The notes: generated by a model not told the origin, from the letters alone. DNA of 64,000 nt from Ancistrus triradiatus (GCA_025084515.1 JAJAGP010002213.1:62001-126000); one strand, 5' to 3'. Positions 1 to 11,418 are shown, numbered from the stretch's first letter. Made by a program: numbers and translations.

Positions 1-125
1 GCGAACCGTAACACATCCAGGTCATGGTAGACTAGAGTATTGAATTGAAGGCAACTGGACTTCTTCTTGATTGTTGAAGACATTTCACCTCTCATCTGAA
101 AGGCTTCTTCAGTTCTAGAAATTCA
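1..125 (-). mobile_element. Penelope-like element, 3' end fragment
   Basis: Read on the minus strand, this segment contains a short hairpin around GATGAGAGG followed by GAAATGTC, then a stretch ending in AAGTCCAGTTGCC. That arrangement is typical of the non-coding 3' end of fish Penelope-like retroelements. A related arrangement (GATGAG then CGAAATG) lies at the end of the better preserved Penelope remnant near 56800-56850. No coding sequence is present here; the element may continue outside the window. The assignment is by motif only. Confidence 0.55.
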
Positions 126-1894
126 TGGTCCCATGTCTTATGTTACCAGAAGCAGTGTCGACATTTTATCATATATATTTTTATAAGTATTTTCACTTTA
201 TGTTCTCTATTTGATATTTGACTTGAAATACAGCATACACTGATGACCAGAAGTACACAATAACCTTTATGTCCTTATGTACTTAATGACCTACTTCAGA
301 TTTTAAAATCTTGTAAATCTGTGTCTGGAACTAACACACATCTAAACCCTTAAACAGACAGGCACATTCATTCACACACATACAGTAAATATCACAAACA
401 TGATGTGAAAAAGAAACAGTTGAACTAGAACTAGCAACCTAGAAAGAGAAATAGGTGCTGCAGGCAGCAGTTTTGAAAACTTTTGCTATCACCCCCTTAG
501 TCCTGTAATCTAATAAGTTTGAGCTATTTTTTTCATCATTTTTATTTCTTGTTTGGTCTAATGACTCTCCTCTAACCAATATTGCTGCAGCAATTTTTGT
601 GTTGTAACATTTCTCTGTAATGCTTACCATCTTTCTTCTTTGACGCACTGGTAAAGTCTCTGAAATTAAAGCACACCCGGGATGCTTTCTATCTCCTCCA
701 GCTTTCAATCTTCCCTTATTAATGGTTCAAGTAAGGTCTTCATTTTTAGTTCATGACATTTCGACCACCAGCCAAATCAAGTAGAAACACAATGTGAGTT
801 GAACTGTCAGTCTGTCTCAATCACCATGCTCACTCTTCCATCATTCATAACTCTCTTTTCCTCTCCGCTGCATAGTCTTGACAAGTAACACAAGCATCAA
901 GTGCAGCTCCTGCCTGCTTAGAATAAAAGCCTGAGGTCGCACCTCCCCTTTGCAGATAGAAATTTAAACTCTAAAATATATAGTGCTTCTAAAAAAGAAC
1001 AGCATTCATCAGAAGGTAGGTATGTTACGGTTCCCCTTGTCAAAGTTGTCAGAAACATCCTTGGCCACAGGCAATCAAAATGTTCCTCCAAATAGGTTAA
1101 TTAAGTACCCAACCCCCAACTTCACAATTAATATGGCATAAAAGGTCAGGCTACAGATTCACAATACTAGGCAATAGCTAGCTTAATTTACTGCTTGTAA
1201 TTATTTCCTTCTATAAAATAAATTGAAATGTAGATGTTGGAGTTCAGTCTTGACCCAAGCGTAAATTCATAATGAAGAATACCATATTTGGCACTGAGAT
1301 GGCAGGAGACGAATGCCAGACAAAAATGGCACTGATTAATCTGAATGCAATCCCTATTTATACCTTTACACCCTGCAGTGCAGAAAACCCTATCAACACC
1401 TACACAAGCACTCACTCTAACACAGAGAACAAAAATCATCTGCTAATTAACAGTTCATATTTTACAGTGTATGAACATCCTGTGTCTAAGAAGAAGATAA
1501 AACACAGACAGACGAGAAATGGAAAATGCCAATCTCTGGGCTAAGAGCCGTTTCAATAAAAGCCACCCTACCCTAAAACAAGACATTTAGTTTGAGTTTG
1601 CTCTTTTCAGAAAGACATGCAAGCCATTCCCAGAACAATATTTTCAAGAAGAATATGCAAAACTAAAATGAGTAACATAATACTAACTTAAAAAAAATGA
1701 AAACAATTACATATGTTTCTACTCTCCTCGTGATTGAACAAAGATCAGGGAGTAAATAAATAACTATTTATTTATATAGCACTTTTCTAGAACAAGTCTC
1801 AAGGTACGTTACAAAATGCATACAAATACTACACAATACATATAGTAACGATTATTATATGTTAATGCAAAACATATTTTTGCAAAAGGATATG
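126..1894. other. Intergenic stretch, no gene recognised
   Basis: Only short, low-complexity open frames occur and none resembles a known protein. A weak match to the LINE 3' terminus (TTTATTTATATAGC followed by a TCTCAAGG-like stretch) lies near 1764-1825 and may be an old minus-strand LINE tail. Nothing else is supported. Confidence 0.5.
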
Positions 1895-2051
1895 CCTGAG
1901 GATATTCCTGCAATCCTGGTCTGTCCCCAGTAGAGAATGTGTGTGGAGAATTTTGTAACACAAAATGCAACAATGACTATTACATACTGGTGCCCACATA
2001 ACTCAAATTATATGAAATATGTTGCAAGCCTGAAATGCAGGGATTAATGTT
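1895..2051 (+). pseudogene. Mariner/Tc1-type transposase remnant (family F), C-terminal part
   Basis: The plus strand retains the sequence for a catalytic-end motif of the form SPVENV(C)GEF, matching the SP-D-L-SPIENVW region that carries the last acidic residue of this transposase group. It then runs into a 3' flank with TTGCAAGCCTGAAATGCAG, which recurs in the longer family F copy near 46735. Everything upstream is missing and the remainder is shifted. It ends where the family E terminus begins at 2052, so E may have landed in it. Confidence 0.55.
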
Positions 2052-2760
2052 CAGTACTGTGGAAAAGCATGTACACTGATGTGGAAAATGCTGCAAAGTA
2101 GAAATACTTTCAAAAATAGAAGTGGCAATAGTTTAATTTTGTCAGTTAACAAAATGCAAAGTGAATAAACAAAAGAGAAATCTAAATCAAATCAGTACTT
2201 GGTGTGACCACTCCTTGTGTTTGGGGTTGTTGTCCTGCAGAATAAATGTGAAGCCACATATAATGAATAAGTTTCTGTCTGTATTTTTCAGCATTGTTGC
2301 CATTATTCCTGCTTCCTATGTTTTTTGTGCATAGTTGAGTCACTCAACCTTGTTCCCATGTCAAAGGTATGGCTTTTTGGCAACAATTCTTTCATGAAGG
2401 CTTTTAGCCAGACTTCTACAGACAGTCGATAGGTGTACCCTGGCCTCACTGGTTTCTGCAGGTTTTTAATTAATGGCAGTGCTGGACATCTTCCAGTTTC
2501 AAAGGGAAGTAAGCATGATGTGTCTTTCATCTGCTGCACTACGTTTCCTTGGCTGACCACTGCGTCTACAGTCCTCAGTGTACCTCAGTCTTCTTCGAAA
2601 TCTTTGCCTAGGAGAGACCTTGCTGATGCAGTATAATTACCTTGTGTCTTGTTGCTGTGCTCAGTCATGCCTTGGTGCATGACGTTTGACATTATACGGT
2701 CTTCCATAACCTCACTTAGGCTAAGTAAGCAGAGTTTGGATGTTCCCCAGCAATTTGTGA
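2052..2760 (-). mobile_element. Tc1-like element, family E, internally deleted
   Basis: The left end, CAGTACTGTGGAAAAG, has the form of a Tc1-like terminal repeat (CAGTACTGTGCAAAAG is the common fish version). The minus strand encodes a decayed N-terminal transposase: a helix-turn-helix region, a stretch reading MKDTSCLLPFETGRCPALPL, and an arm reading HTFDMGTRLSDSTMHKKHR that joins the catalytic domain in intact relatives. The DDE catalytic core is mostly gone, the terminal 3' flank follows directly, and there are in-frame stops. No TA target duplication is visible at 2050-2051. The right boundary is blurred just before element A1. Confidence 0.6.
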
Positions 2761-2773
2761 ATTTATTACATAC

Positions 2774-4165
2774 AGTAGGGCAAAGAAGGATTTAGTCAGC
2801 CACTGATTGAGCAAGTTCTCCCACTTAGAAAGATGAGAAGGGTCTGTAATTTTCATCATATGTACACTTCAACTATGAGAGACAAATTGAGAAAAAAAAT
2901 CCAGGAAATCACATTGTAGGATTTTTAAAGATTTAATTATAAATTATGGTGGGATATAACTGTTTGGTCAGTAACAAAAGTTCAATTCAATACTTTGTAA
3001 CATAACCTTTGTTGGCAAATGACAGAGCTCAAACGTTTCCTGTAAGTCTTCACCAAGTTTGCACACACTGTAGCTGGTATTTTGGCCCATTCCTCCATGC
3101 AGATCTCCTCTAGAGCAGTGATGTTTTGGGGCTGTCACTAAGCAACACGGACTTTCAACTCCCTCCACAAATTTCTATGGGGTTGAGGTCTGGAGACTGG
3201 CTAGGCCACTCCAGGACCTTGAAATGCTTTTTATGGAGCCACTCCTTTGTTGCCCGAGCAGTACGTTTGGGATCATTGTCATGGTGCAACTCAGTATTCT
3301 TCTTCCTCCAAACATAACAAGTTGAATTTTTACCAAAAAGTTCTATTTTGGTTTCATCTGACCACATGATATTCTCCCAGTCCTCTTCTGGATCATTCAT
3401 ATGCTCTCTGGAAAACTTCCGACAGGTCTGGACATGTACTGGCTTAAGCAGGGGGGCACGCCTGGCACTGCAGGATCTGAGTCCCTCTCGGCGTAGTGTG
3501 TTACTGATGGTGACTTTTGTTACTTTAGTCCCAGCTCTCTGCAGGTCATTCATCAGGTCCCTCTGTGTAGTTCTGGGATTTTTGCTCACCATTCTCATGA
3601 TCATTTTGACCCCACGGGATGAGATCTTGCATAGGGCCACAAATCGAGGGAGAATATCAATGGTCTTGTAAGTCTTCCATTTTCTTACAATTGCTCCCAC
3701 AGTTGATTTATTCACACCAACCTGCTTGCCTATTGTAAATTAACTCTTTCCAGCCTGGTGCAGGTCTACACTTTTCTTCCTGGTGTCTTTCAACAGCTCT
3801 TTGATCTTGGCCATGGTTGAGTTTGGAGTCTGACTGTTTGAGGCTGTGGACAGGTGTCTTTTATACAGATAACGAGGTCAAACAGGTGCCACTAATACAT
3901 GTAATGAGTGGAGGACAGAAGAGCTTCTTAAAGAAGAAGTTACAGGTCTGTGACAGCCAGAAATCTTGCTTGTTTGTGGGTGACCAAATACTTATTTTCC
4001 ACCATGATTTACAATTAAATTCTTTAAAAATCCTACAATGTGATTTCCTGGATTTTTTTTACATACTTGAAGTGTACCTATGAAGAATTCACAGTCCTCT
4101 CTCATATTTCTATGTAGGAGAACTTGCACAATCAGTGGCTGTCTAAATACCTTTTTGCCCCACTG
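2774..4165 (-). mobile_element. Tc1-like transposon A1 (family A), complete ends
   Basis: The element is bounded by long inverted repeats. The left end begins CAGTAGGGCAAAGAAGG and the right end finishes TTTTTGCCCCACTG. TA dinucleotides flank both sides (2772-2773 and 4166-4167), as expected from Tc1/mariner target duplication. The inner parts of both repeats, including TAGTCAGCCACTGATTG-like and TTCAACTATGAGAGACAAA-like stretches, recur in A2, A3, A4 and the chimera at 12511. It is 1392 bp, shorter than A3 (1553) and A4 (1510) because of an internal deletion of about 200 bp. The transposase lies on the minus strand. Confidence 0.9.
3003..3814 (-). pseudogene. Tc1-like transposase of A1, with in-frame deletion
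   Basis: This is the remnant of a DD34E transposase that would cut at TA sites and bind the terminal repeats. The start codon (3814-3812) is intact, but a TAA stop follows about 30 codons in, within the first helix-turn-helix. The longest open stretch (3715-3155) keeps the second helix-turn-helix, first catalytic Asp (MWSDETKIELFG), second Asp (DNDPKRTARATKEW) and the Glu motif (SPDLNPIE). The roughly 65 residues normally between the first and second Asp are lost, because the reading frame jumps from NTELHH to DNDPK. A short ATG repeat at the breakpoint suggests a microhomology deletion. After NPIE the frame is broken. It cannot encode an active enzyme. Confidence 0.85.
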
Positions 4166-5110
4166 TAGGTTTCTGGTTATATGTTGGACACAAATGCTGA
4201 GTCATAATAATAGTCCAATGTGCTGGGTCAAAAATACCCTTTGCTTTGTTTATCCAATACTGACACAGCGATGGCTTTTGAAAATGATCCATTGCCGGTC
4301 AGTTTCTACCCAGCTTTTTAGTGCATATTGTTTTTCTTTTTTTATAAAAAAAAAATATGTTTTATTATTAAAAATATGTTTTATTATTTATTACATTTCT
4401 ATTAGTTTGGGGGCACATTTTACTATGTTTCTTTTCATTTGTTTGTTTGTTTTTTGTTTTGTTTTAATTAGAATTTTTTTTTTCAGTACCTCAGAATAGC
4501 CCTGCTCTGTTAGCACTTAGACAACTGGCCATAATTTCCCAAAAACTAAAAGTATAAGCATATATTATGCATATTGAAATATATCTAAAACTTCCATTAA
4601 AATCACCACTTTAATCAGAATTGCTTATTATTTAGTCCTCTCAAGTCCAATTAATTGGTGCAGAGACTCTTTTAAACCCTCCATTTGTAGATTCAGGAAT
4701 GTCTTTGATGGACTTGAATTTGTGCAAGAAGATTTATGGCTAGTAGCACTGGTCAACAAACCTTTTCAATGAGAGATGTCATCTGCCTTTTTATCATGGA
4801 CATATGCATGGAATGAGACTGAAATGGTCAGAAAATCTCTTGAGTTGTGTGATAAACAGTAATTCTCTCTGTAATTTTCTTAGGGAAGGACAGATAATTT
4901 CACTATCATGGCCAATCCAGATGAAAATAAAATCATGGAGTAGCACCTGTAAAAGAGGAAATAACCCCAGGACCCCATTGTAATGTGTTAATCTTGTCCG
5001 AAATAGACATTGGAAAGTATAGCCTCTGTGTATTTTTCAGACAACATGCAAGATCTACTCTAAACTGGGTGCTATTTATCAACTACAATCCAGAATATAA
5101 CACAGATCTC

Positions 5111-5112
<2 letters not shown>
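4166..5112. other. Intergenic stretch, no gene recognised
   Basis: AT-rich unique-looking sequence with homopolymer A and T runs at 4320-4400 and 4440-4490. No protein-like frame or recognised repeat was found. Confidence 0.5.

Positions 5113-5205
<93 letters not shown>
5113..5205. repeat. Compound microsatellite (AG)n(TG)n
   Basis: About 50 bases of uninterrupted AG repeats pass directly into about 40 bases of TG repeats. Open frames across it on both strands (Arg-Glu, Cys-Val, His-Thr, Ser-Leu repeats) are artefacts of the repeat. Confidence 0.97.
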
Positions 5206-5206
<1 letters not shown>

Positions 5207-5624
5207 TGTATTGCAGCATGAACTGTTTTATAACATGAAGGAAATAGCACGTCCCACAAAACAGGGTCTGATGATAAAAAAAGGGCAGATCTATTTTTAT
5301 CTCTCTTGTATATATCAAAAACAGCATTGTGTTTAATAAGAACTCTGGGGACAAAACCCACAGATTGTGTTAGTCAGAGCGACAAGTATCTACAATAACT
5401 TTCACCTTATAAACCCCAGAGAAGGCACATCAAGAGAGTCACATTCATCTGTATCCAGATGATTAGTGTGCACTTGATTAGCCACTTCAAAATTCTGAGA
5501 AACTTGTAATTAGTGCAGTTTTAACTGACTTTATTTAACCTCAGCTTGAACAACTCAAAAACCCGAAAGCTTTAAATGACACTGGAGTAAAGAAAAGATA
5601 AATATATAATCACTAAACTACACA
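5206..5624. other. Intergenic stretch, no gene recognised
   Basis: No coding frame or known repeat is visible between the microsatellite and the start of the split SINE. Confidence 0.45.
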
Positions 5625-5654
5625 AGGGAAGCACAGTGGCACAAGTGGCTAGTG

Positions 5655-6513
5655 CAGCGGTGGGCAAACTTTTTGACTCGGGGGCCACAATAGGTTCTAA
5701 AATTTAACAGAGCAAGGCCAGGAGCAAAAGAATACAGTGTTTGCGTGAAGTAATATAAATGACATGTAAAAGCCATTGCATAAAAATATTTTGGCCTTTA
5801 ATAGGTAGTAAAGCATGAATTTGCAAGGCTTTTTGCACAAATTATTTTCAAAATGCATTTTTTCACAACACAGTAGAGAAACTTACATCAATTTTCAGTT
5901 GGAACAGTGTTGTTGGTCTCCCTTTTTTGCCAGTGCATCGAAGTCTGGAGTAAGTTTTGTTGTGGCAATTCTCAGTATAGATCTGAGGTGTTGGTCCGTT
6001 AACTTGGATCTGTGGCGGGATTTGTTGACGTTCATGACGCTGAATGTCTGCTCACACACGTAGGTGGAGCCAAACAACGGAGTTAGCATGCTTCGTAGCA
6101 AAGTGACGGCTGATGTTGTATTTTTTGAAAACCACAACCGTTTCTTGGCATATCAGACATACAGCAGTTGATCGGGACTTCAGTGAAAAAATATTTTGTT
6201 GTCCACTCTTTATTAAACACTCGGCACTCACTGTCCACTTTTCTTTTCTTTGGTCCGCTCATTTTTATGGAAGGGTTCAAATAGAAAAGTGTAACCAAGA
6301 GAGTAGATACACCCAACAAAGGACAATGTATATTGAGTATGCCATCTATCGAGAAAACGCAGGAATTGCAGGGAAAATACTAAATTAATGAGGTTTATTA
6401 ATATTACACTCACTCATTTAATATAACGATAGAATTTAGACAAGTTCGGCGGGCCGGATTAAAAAGCCCAACGGGCCGTATATGGCCCGCAGGCCGTAGT
6501 TTGCCCATGCCTG
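5655..6513 (-). mobile_element. hAT-superfamily element, internally deleted, with 8-bp TSD
   Basis: The ends are imperfect inverted repeats: CAGCGGTGGGCAAAC at the left and, read inward from the right, CAGGCATGGGCAAAC. They are flanked by the perfect 8-bp direct repeat GGCTAGTG at 5647-5654 and 6514-6521, the target duplication size of hAT elements. The termini also carry the GGCC-rich stretches (GGGGGCCACAAT, CGGGCCGTATATGGCCCGC) common in Charlie-like hAT elements. At 859 bp it is much shorter than an autonomous hAT (usually over 2.5 kb) and keeps only the two transposase ends, on the minus strand. Confidence 0.9.
5895..6262 (-). pseudogene. hAT transposase ends fused by internal deletion
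   Basis: Reading the minus strand from the ATG at 6262, the protein begins MSGPKKRKVDSECRVFNKEW, the basic start and beginning of a BED-type zinc-finger region seen in ZBED/GTF2IRD2-related hAT transposases. The reading then shifts frame between 6137 and 6083 and resumes with LFGSTYVCEQTFSVMNVNKS and LTDQHLRSILRIATT, the C-terminal hAT dimerisation domain. The whole RNase-H-like catalytic core is absent, so no transposase activity is possible. A product, if made, would be a DNA-binding plus dimerisation fragment, but the frameshift argues against it. It is best read as a dead deletion derivative. Confidence 0.8.
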
Positions 6514-6759
6514 GGCTAGTGTTCTCCCTTCACAACTCCAAAGATCTGCTTTTGTCATGGACTACGCATGTGTGAAGTTTGCATATTCTGCCTGTCTGTG
6601 TGGGTTTTATCTAGGTTATGTTATCAAGGACCACCATTCAGCAATAGCTTACATAACCAAATGGGCAAGAGATTATTTTGCCAAGTCTTTGTCAAGCATA
6701 ACAATATGGAGTTACATTCACAAGTGCCACTTAACACTTGAAACACTTTTTATGCTAAT

Positions 6760-7395
6760 CATGTCCGAACCAAAGATAAAAAAGACCATCTAGACTGTTA
6801 TCAGCCTAAAAACCAGGCTCTGTCATGGTGTTGGGTTGTGTTAGTGTCAGTGTAGTAAGTAATTTATACTTATGTGATGGCAGCATTATTGCAACTTTGT
6901 TGCCAGCCAGAAATGAAATTAAGTTGTCCATATACCTGTGGTTCAGACTACCTGCAATGAAATAAATGTACATGTCAGAAACAATGCATGTTTTTTGGTT
7001 GTTTGTTTGTGTGATGAGGAAGAAACCTTGAAAGGACAAAGACTCAAAAAGGAACCCAACCTGCTTGTGCAGCCAAGATGTTATATGTAAAAATTAAACT
7101 AAGCTACCTAAATAATCAAGTTAGAATAATTGTTTAGATGGATACACGGAGGCCAATTAACAATCAAATAAAGAACATACAGTTAAATACTTAAAATATA
7201 ATAAAATGTCAACACCAGGACATGACATCATCTGTTTGAAACCACATCATTATTTAGCTTTTAATCTCATTACTAGCCCTAATTGCCCCTGTCCCAACTT
7301 TTTTGGAATGTTTTGCAGGACTGAAATGCATGGAGTGATGTATTGGAATCATACTGTCTGCAATGATAAAACAGTAAAAACAATGTAAACTGTGT
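6760..7395 (+). pseudogene. Mariner/Tc1-type remnant (family F), interrupted copy
   Basis: Segment 6760-6890 keeps the plus-strand coding remnant around CCATCTAGACTGTTATCAGC and CCAGGCTCTGTCATGGTG, close to the catalytic region of the family F copy at 46200-46330. Segment 7200-7395 matches its 3' flank (GTCCCAACTTTTTTGGAATG, then the TCATACTGTCTGCAAT stretch). Between them lies unrelated sequence, including a short minus-strand LINE 3'-UTR piece at about 7013-7081 (AGAAACCTTG...GACTCAAAAAGG). There are stops in all frames. Confidence 0.55.
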
Positions 7396-7460
7396 TACTA
7401 TTTGTTCACACAAACAAGGCTCAACCAGTGCCTGTTTGTGATCCAAGCCATAGCTGTCTT

Positions 7461-7654
7461 ATTCATTTACATTTACAGCATTTAGCAGACGCCCTTATCC
7501 AGAGCGACTTACAATTGATACAGTCTTACAATCCAATTGTGGGTTAAGAGTCTTGCTCAAGGACCCAACTGTGGCAGCTTGGCAGAGGTGGGATTTGAAC
7601 CCTGGCCCTTCTGGTCCAGAGTCCAGTACTTTAACCGCTAGGCTACCACAGTCC
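7461..7654 (-). mobile_element. tRNA-derived SINE, minus strand
   Basis: On the minus strand the head reads TGGTAGCCTAGCGGTTAAAG (A-box region) and GGTTCAAATCC (a perfect B box), about 50 bases apart as in a tRNA promoter. The tail contains GGGCGTCTGCTAAATGCTG and ends in a GTAAATG repeat. This tail is widespread in teleost SINEs. Related, more decayed copies form the tandem pair at 25090-25442. Confidence 0.75.
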
Positions 7655-7851
7655 AAATCGTTATTCACATGTTTCCCTATGAGATATTTCATACAGGTAT
7701 TTCTGGAACATTCCACAACCTTGCCAACTTTACTGTAAGGTGTGGCAAGCATCAAACACAGACTTAATACTTAATTACAAACATTAAAATGAATAATGAT
7801 GTGTTCTCCCTCCTAGTGTCTGTGTGTGTGTGTGTGTATGTGTGTGTGTGT

Positions 7852-7893
<42 letters not shown>

Positions 7894-9616
7894 CTACCCT
7901 AACAAACTAATCTGCTTTGAAATGTCAAGTAAACTTCTTGAGTAGACTTTCAGGCTTTGTTTTTAAGTTTTAGTGTGCTTGTTCCATTTATGAAATTTGG
8001 TACATGGTACATATCAACTGGCATGCCCATCACCTGTAACTAATCTAAATAAACCAACCATTAGAAAGTATAGTATCTATAATGTCTTAGAACTGTTTCA
8101 TGTATTACTCCTTTTTGAAAGTGCATTTCAAAATGAGACACTTAACATTTAGTGTTTTGTCTTGGCAGTGTATTGTAATGTAAATCTACTAATTTACTAG
8201 TGTGTGTGTGTGTTGTGTATGTAAAGTCATGTACATTTCCACTGTGCATTCTGTGTGTTGTGTATTGTAGAGATAAAGCATGACAGCTAAGGCCTCACTA
8301 TTTCATAAATCCTTGACATGATCACATACTGGAGCGTGAGAATAAGTGAGGTAAAAGTGTGTGCATGTGGGTTTTTTCTTTAATAAACAGTAACAATGGG
8401 CATACACCAATTAAAAATCTGTCAGCCAGGTGAAGTGTTCCTTACACAAAGATTAATGAAAATCACTATCCTGTGTGTGTGCGCGGGTGTGTCAGTACGA
8501 TTACAGACTGCATAACAGCCAGAAAAAGGCTGTGGGCTTCACCTGCACTGCACTTCACCAAGACATTGATGGATCAGCGTTATTGAAAAAGCCATAACAA
8601 ATAGAAAAGACTGAAGATTAAAATGACCACAAAAAGCTGGAATGAAATAAGCACCAATTAACTAGTAAATATGTTTAGCCATAAAAACAGTGAACAAATA
8701 TGTTGATCATTTGTTGATCATCATTTTTGGTTCAACAATGAAATATGTTTTATGCTTTTGCAGTGTTGGTGTAAGAAATGTCCATGTCCTCAGTGATCTT
8801 GAAACATTTATCATTTAATATATCTAATAGTGAAATATTTTGACGAAAACAACATTCCAGATAACAGGCTATCTTTCACTGCCGGGAATAACTCCTAATA
8901 TACTCCTCGGATTGTGTTAGTCTTCCAGGTTTGTGCAATTGATGCCCAGTGTGCAACTGGTATTATCAGGTATTATCAGTCCTGAATTTATTTTAATGAA
9001 CCAAAAATTATGTGTCCAATACATTTGTTTAGAGGATCAAATTATTTCAGTACTTCAATTTTCAGTAGTAAACAAATTCAAGTGCCGTTTTCAATATGAT
9101 TCCAAATTATTCAAAATCATAGATTTAAAAATAAATAAATAAAATTGTAGCCTGACTCTATTTGGCATCAACAGGACTGAAAGGGTTAACCACACATTTA
9201 GGACAATCACAAATTACAGTGATATGGCAAGTGTTTTGACACTATAGAAGTTTAACCACACGTGGGATTCTGGACATTGGCATTTTTTAGATCGTAGTTT
9301 ATTGTGTGCGCGAAAGATCAATACACTATTATAGTCGAGGTTGCAGTCTGGCTGAGTACAGGGTATTAAACAGAATATTTATGAGAGAAGACAGAGAGAA
9401 GGAAAGGGGAGTGGAGATAAGATAATGTGTCCTTGGTCTCGGAACACAAACACACCTGTAATTTTAAGCAGAATCAAACCTGGGACAAACTGAAAGGAGA
9501 CAACTACAAGGATGATACAACGAATCTCATTAATGCTTGTATTTTTGAAAAACATACATTTAGAATTATTGTGTATGTGAGTGTGTACATGCGCACACAT
9601 GTGCCTACAACTGGGA
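7655..9616. other. Intergenic stretch with TG microsatellite, no gene recognised
   Basis: A TG-rich microsatellite with two interruptions spans about 7818-7892, and smaller TG runs lie near 8200 and 8475. The rest shows no protein-like frame and no repeat that I recognise. Confidence 0.5.
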
Positions 9617-9706
9617 CTGTGGTGGTGCAGTGGATTGGGTATTGAAAGTCAACTATTCAATTCCCAGCACTGTCAATCTGCCACAGTTGGGCCTCGAGCA
9701 AGCAGG
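9617..9706 (+). mobile_element. SINE fragment, plus strand
   Basis: The sequence GTGGTGCAGTGGATTGGG followed by ATTCAATTCCCAGCACTGTC and CCACAGTTGGGCCTCGAGCA matches the tRNA-related head and start of the body of Mermaid/DANA-type fish SINEs. The rest of the SINE is missing. Confidence 0.6.
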
Positions 9707-9879
9707 GGCATAGCTAGAACTTTTGCAGTAGGGTGGCCAGATTAGACCCATTGATTTTAATGATGTGGCATAGATCAATCAACCATTTCGTACCCACTTT
9801 ATCTAATTCAGTGCTGTGGGGGAGCTGGGCTTAACAGGCAGCAGAAGTGGCAAGAAATCAAGGAATCAGCCTTAGAGAG

Positions 9880-10083
9880 CCTGAGGCTCGCACACTCACT
9901 CTGGGACAGTTTACACCAATTACATGTCATTTAATTTGGGAGGAAAATGGATAACCCAGAGAAAATCCACATAGACATGGGGAGAACATACAAACTCCAC
10001 ACAGACAGAGTCTGTGCTGGGATAAAATCAGGGATCTCTGGAGCTGTGATGTGACAGCATTAACCACATGTGACACTAGGGGA
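9880..10083 (-). mobile_element. tRNA-derived SINE, minus strand
   Basis: On the minus strand it reads CCTAGTGTCACATGTGGTTAATGC at the head, then CTGTGTGGAGTTTGTATGTTC and CCCCATGTCTATGTGG, and CTCCCAAATTAAATGACATG towards the tail. It belongs to the same broad SINE family as the split copy at 5625-6628 and is longer at the 3' side. It is diverged and inactive. Confidence 0.65.
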
Positions 10084-11346
10084 TGTTAAAGATATCTGTT
10101 AGAATAACAGATATCTTATTCACTTTTATTCATTGAGTGTTTAATCCTGTTGACTGGTTTCACCCAGAAGAGGATGAAGAGGTTTCTCTAAAAATGTCTT
10201 CCTTTTTGGTCTCGGGTTTTTTTTTCTTTACATTGTCACCTCCTGACTTGCTCATTATGGATCTAGACTGGGATGTTTTGTAATGCTGTTTTGAGACTAT
10301 GTCCATCCTTTTGTTAGGGTTGGGCAGTATGACCAAAATCCTATCACTGTATGTGTAAATGTAAATAATGGTAACAATATACAATAAAGATTACTTTTTC
10401 CACGACCAGCTCCACTATTTTGATTGGGGGGCTGCAAACTTTAAAGATTATGTTTTTCTGTGTTTGTCAGTGTTGAAATGTGTAAAAACCAAACCATGTC
10501 CGCAAAACAGAAGAAGTCGCTGACCTGTTAATTACATGTTCCACATCTTCAAAGTCCTATGGTCTGAAATGCCCATCTCCTCCACTAGACTTCCTTGGGC
10601 TTTTGCATATAAACACAGTAAAACCCCCTTTCCCACTACTTAAGGTAAGCAGCACTGTTTAGGTCTGTTTAAAGTGGAAATGATCTAGAACTGCTGCAGC
10701 TAGCTCTACTGGTATATCTCTGGCCAAATCTCTATCAGTATACATTATTCCTAAGCCCTTGCTTCTCTTCTTTCTTTAGTGAAGTTCTTCTAGTTCTGGC
10801 AATTCTCCAAACATAAACTCATCCAAACACAAACTCTTATTTTCTCAAGCTATTAGGGCCTTACTGCAGGGATACCAGGGCTTCAATGTTATATGGTTAT
10901 TAAATGTTGAATGTTGTGGGCTTTGTAGAAAACACCTCGGGCTTAACATTTCCATGGTCCCACTTGCAAATATTCTTCCAATTTAACCTGCAATGATGCA
11001 AAGCCATGCAAAGTCATGACACAGCAACCAAAACTAATATAAGTCTATTTGTCTACTTTTTCCTGATCAAACACTCTCGTCCTCTTTCATCATCCTTCTT
11101 AGTGTAGGTTTGTTCCCTCAGCAGCTGGTCCTTATGTCATCCCCACTTCTTCAAGCAGCACTTTTACTAAGAATGCAGATGAGCTTTGCAGTGTTTGGTT
11201 TAATGTAAACTGTAACCTCTCATTACCTTTCTGTCCGTATTAGTTTGGTCACACAAATTTACGATGAAAGAAATGGCATCTATAGAGAATTTCTTTTTCA
11301 GTACATACCAATTCAGCCTTTATGATATGTTAGACTGATGTTATGC
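10084..11346. other. Intergenic stretch, no gene recognised
   Basis: A phrase typical of a dispersed fish repeat (GGGTTGGGCAGTATGACC) occurs at about 10318. No coding sequence or RNA gene was found. Confidence 0.45.
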
Positions 11347-11353
11347 CCACACA

Positions 11354-11418
<65 letters not shown>
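11347..11418. repeat. AC microsatellite
   Basis: About 70 bases of nearly pure AC repeat. Confidence 0.97.

Larger units (their letters stand above)
5625..6628 (+). mobile_element. tRNA-derived SINE split by a hAT insertion
   Basis: The 5' piece (5625-5654) carries an RNA polymerase III A-box-like stretch, GTGGCACAAGTGGCTAGTG. The 3' piece resumes at 6514 with the repeated GGCTAGTG, then TTCACAACTCC, and a body containing TGTGAAGTTTGCATATTCT and GTGTGGGTTTTATC, as in common teleost tRNA-derived SINEs. Removing 5655-6513 and one copy of the 8-bp duplication rejoins the SINE. The B box is degraded. Confidence 0.75.

Noticed and set aside
4985..5361. Arg-Glu, Cys-Val, His-Thr and Ser-Leu repeat proteins
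   Set aside because: They are translations of the (AG)n(TG)n microsatellite.
7461..7654. tRNA gene on the minus strand
   Set aside because: A and B boxes exist, but the acceptor and anticodon stems do not pair and a SINE tail follows, so it is a tRNA-derived SINE.
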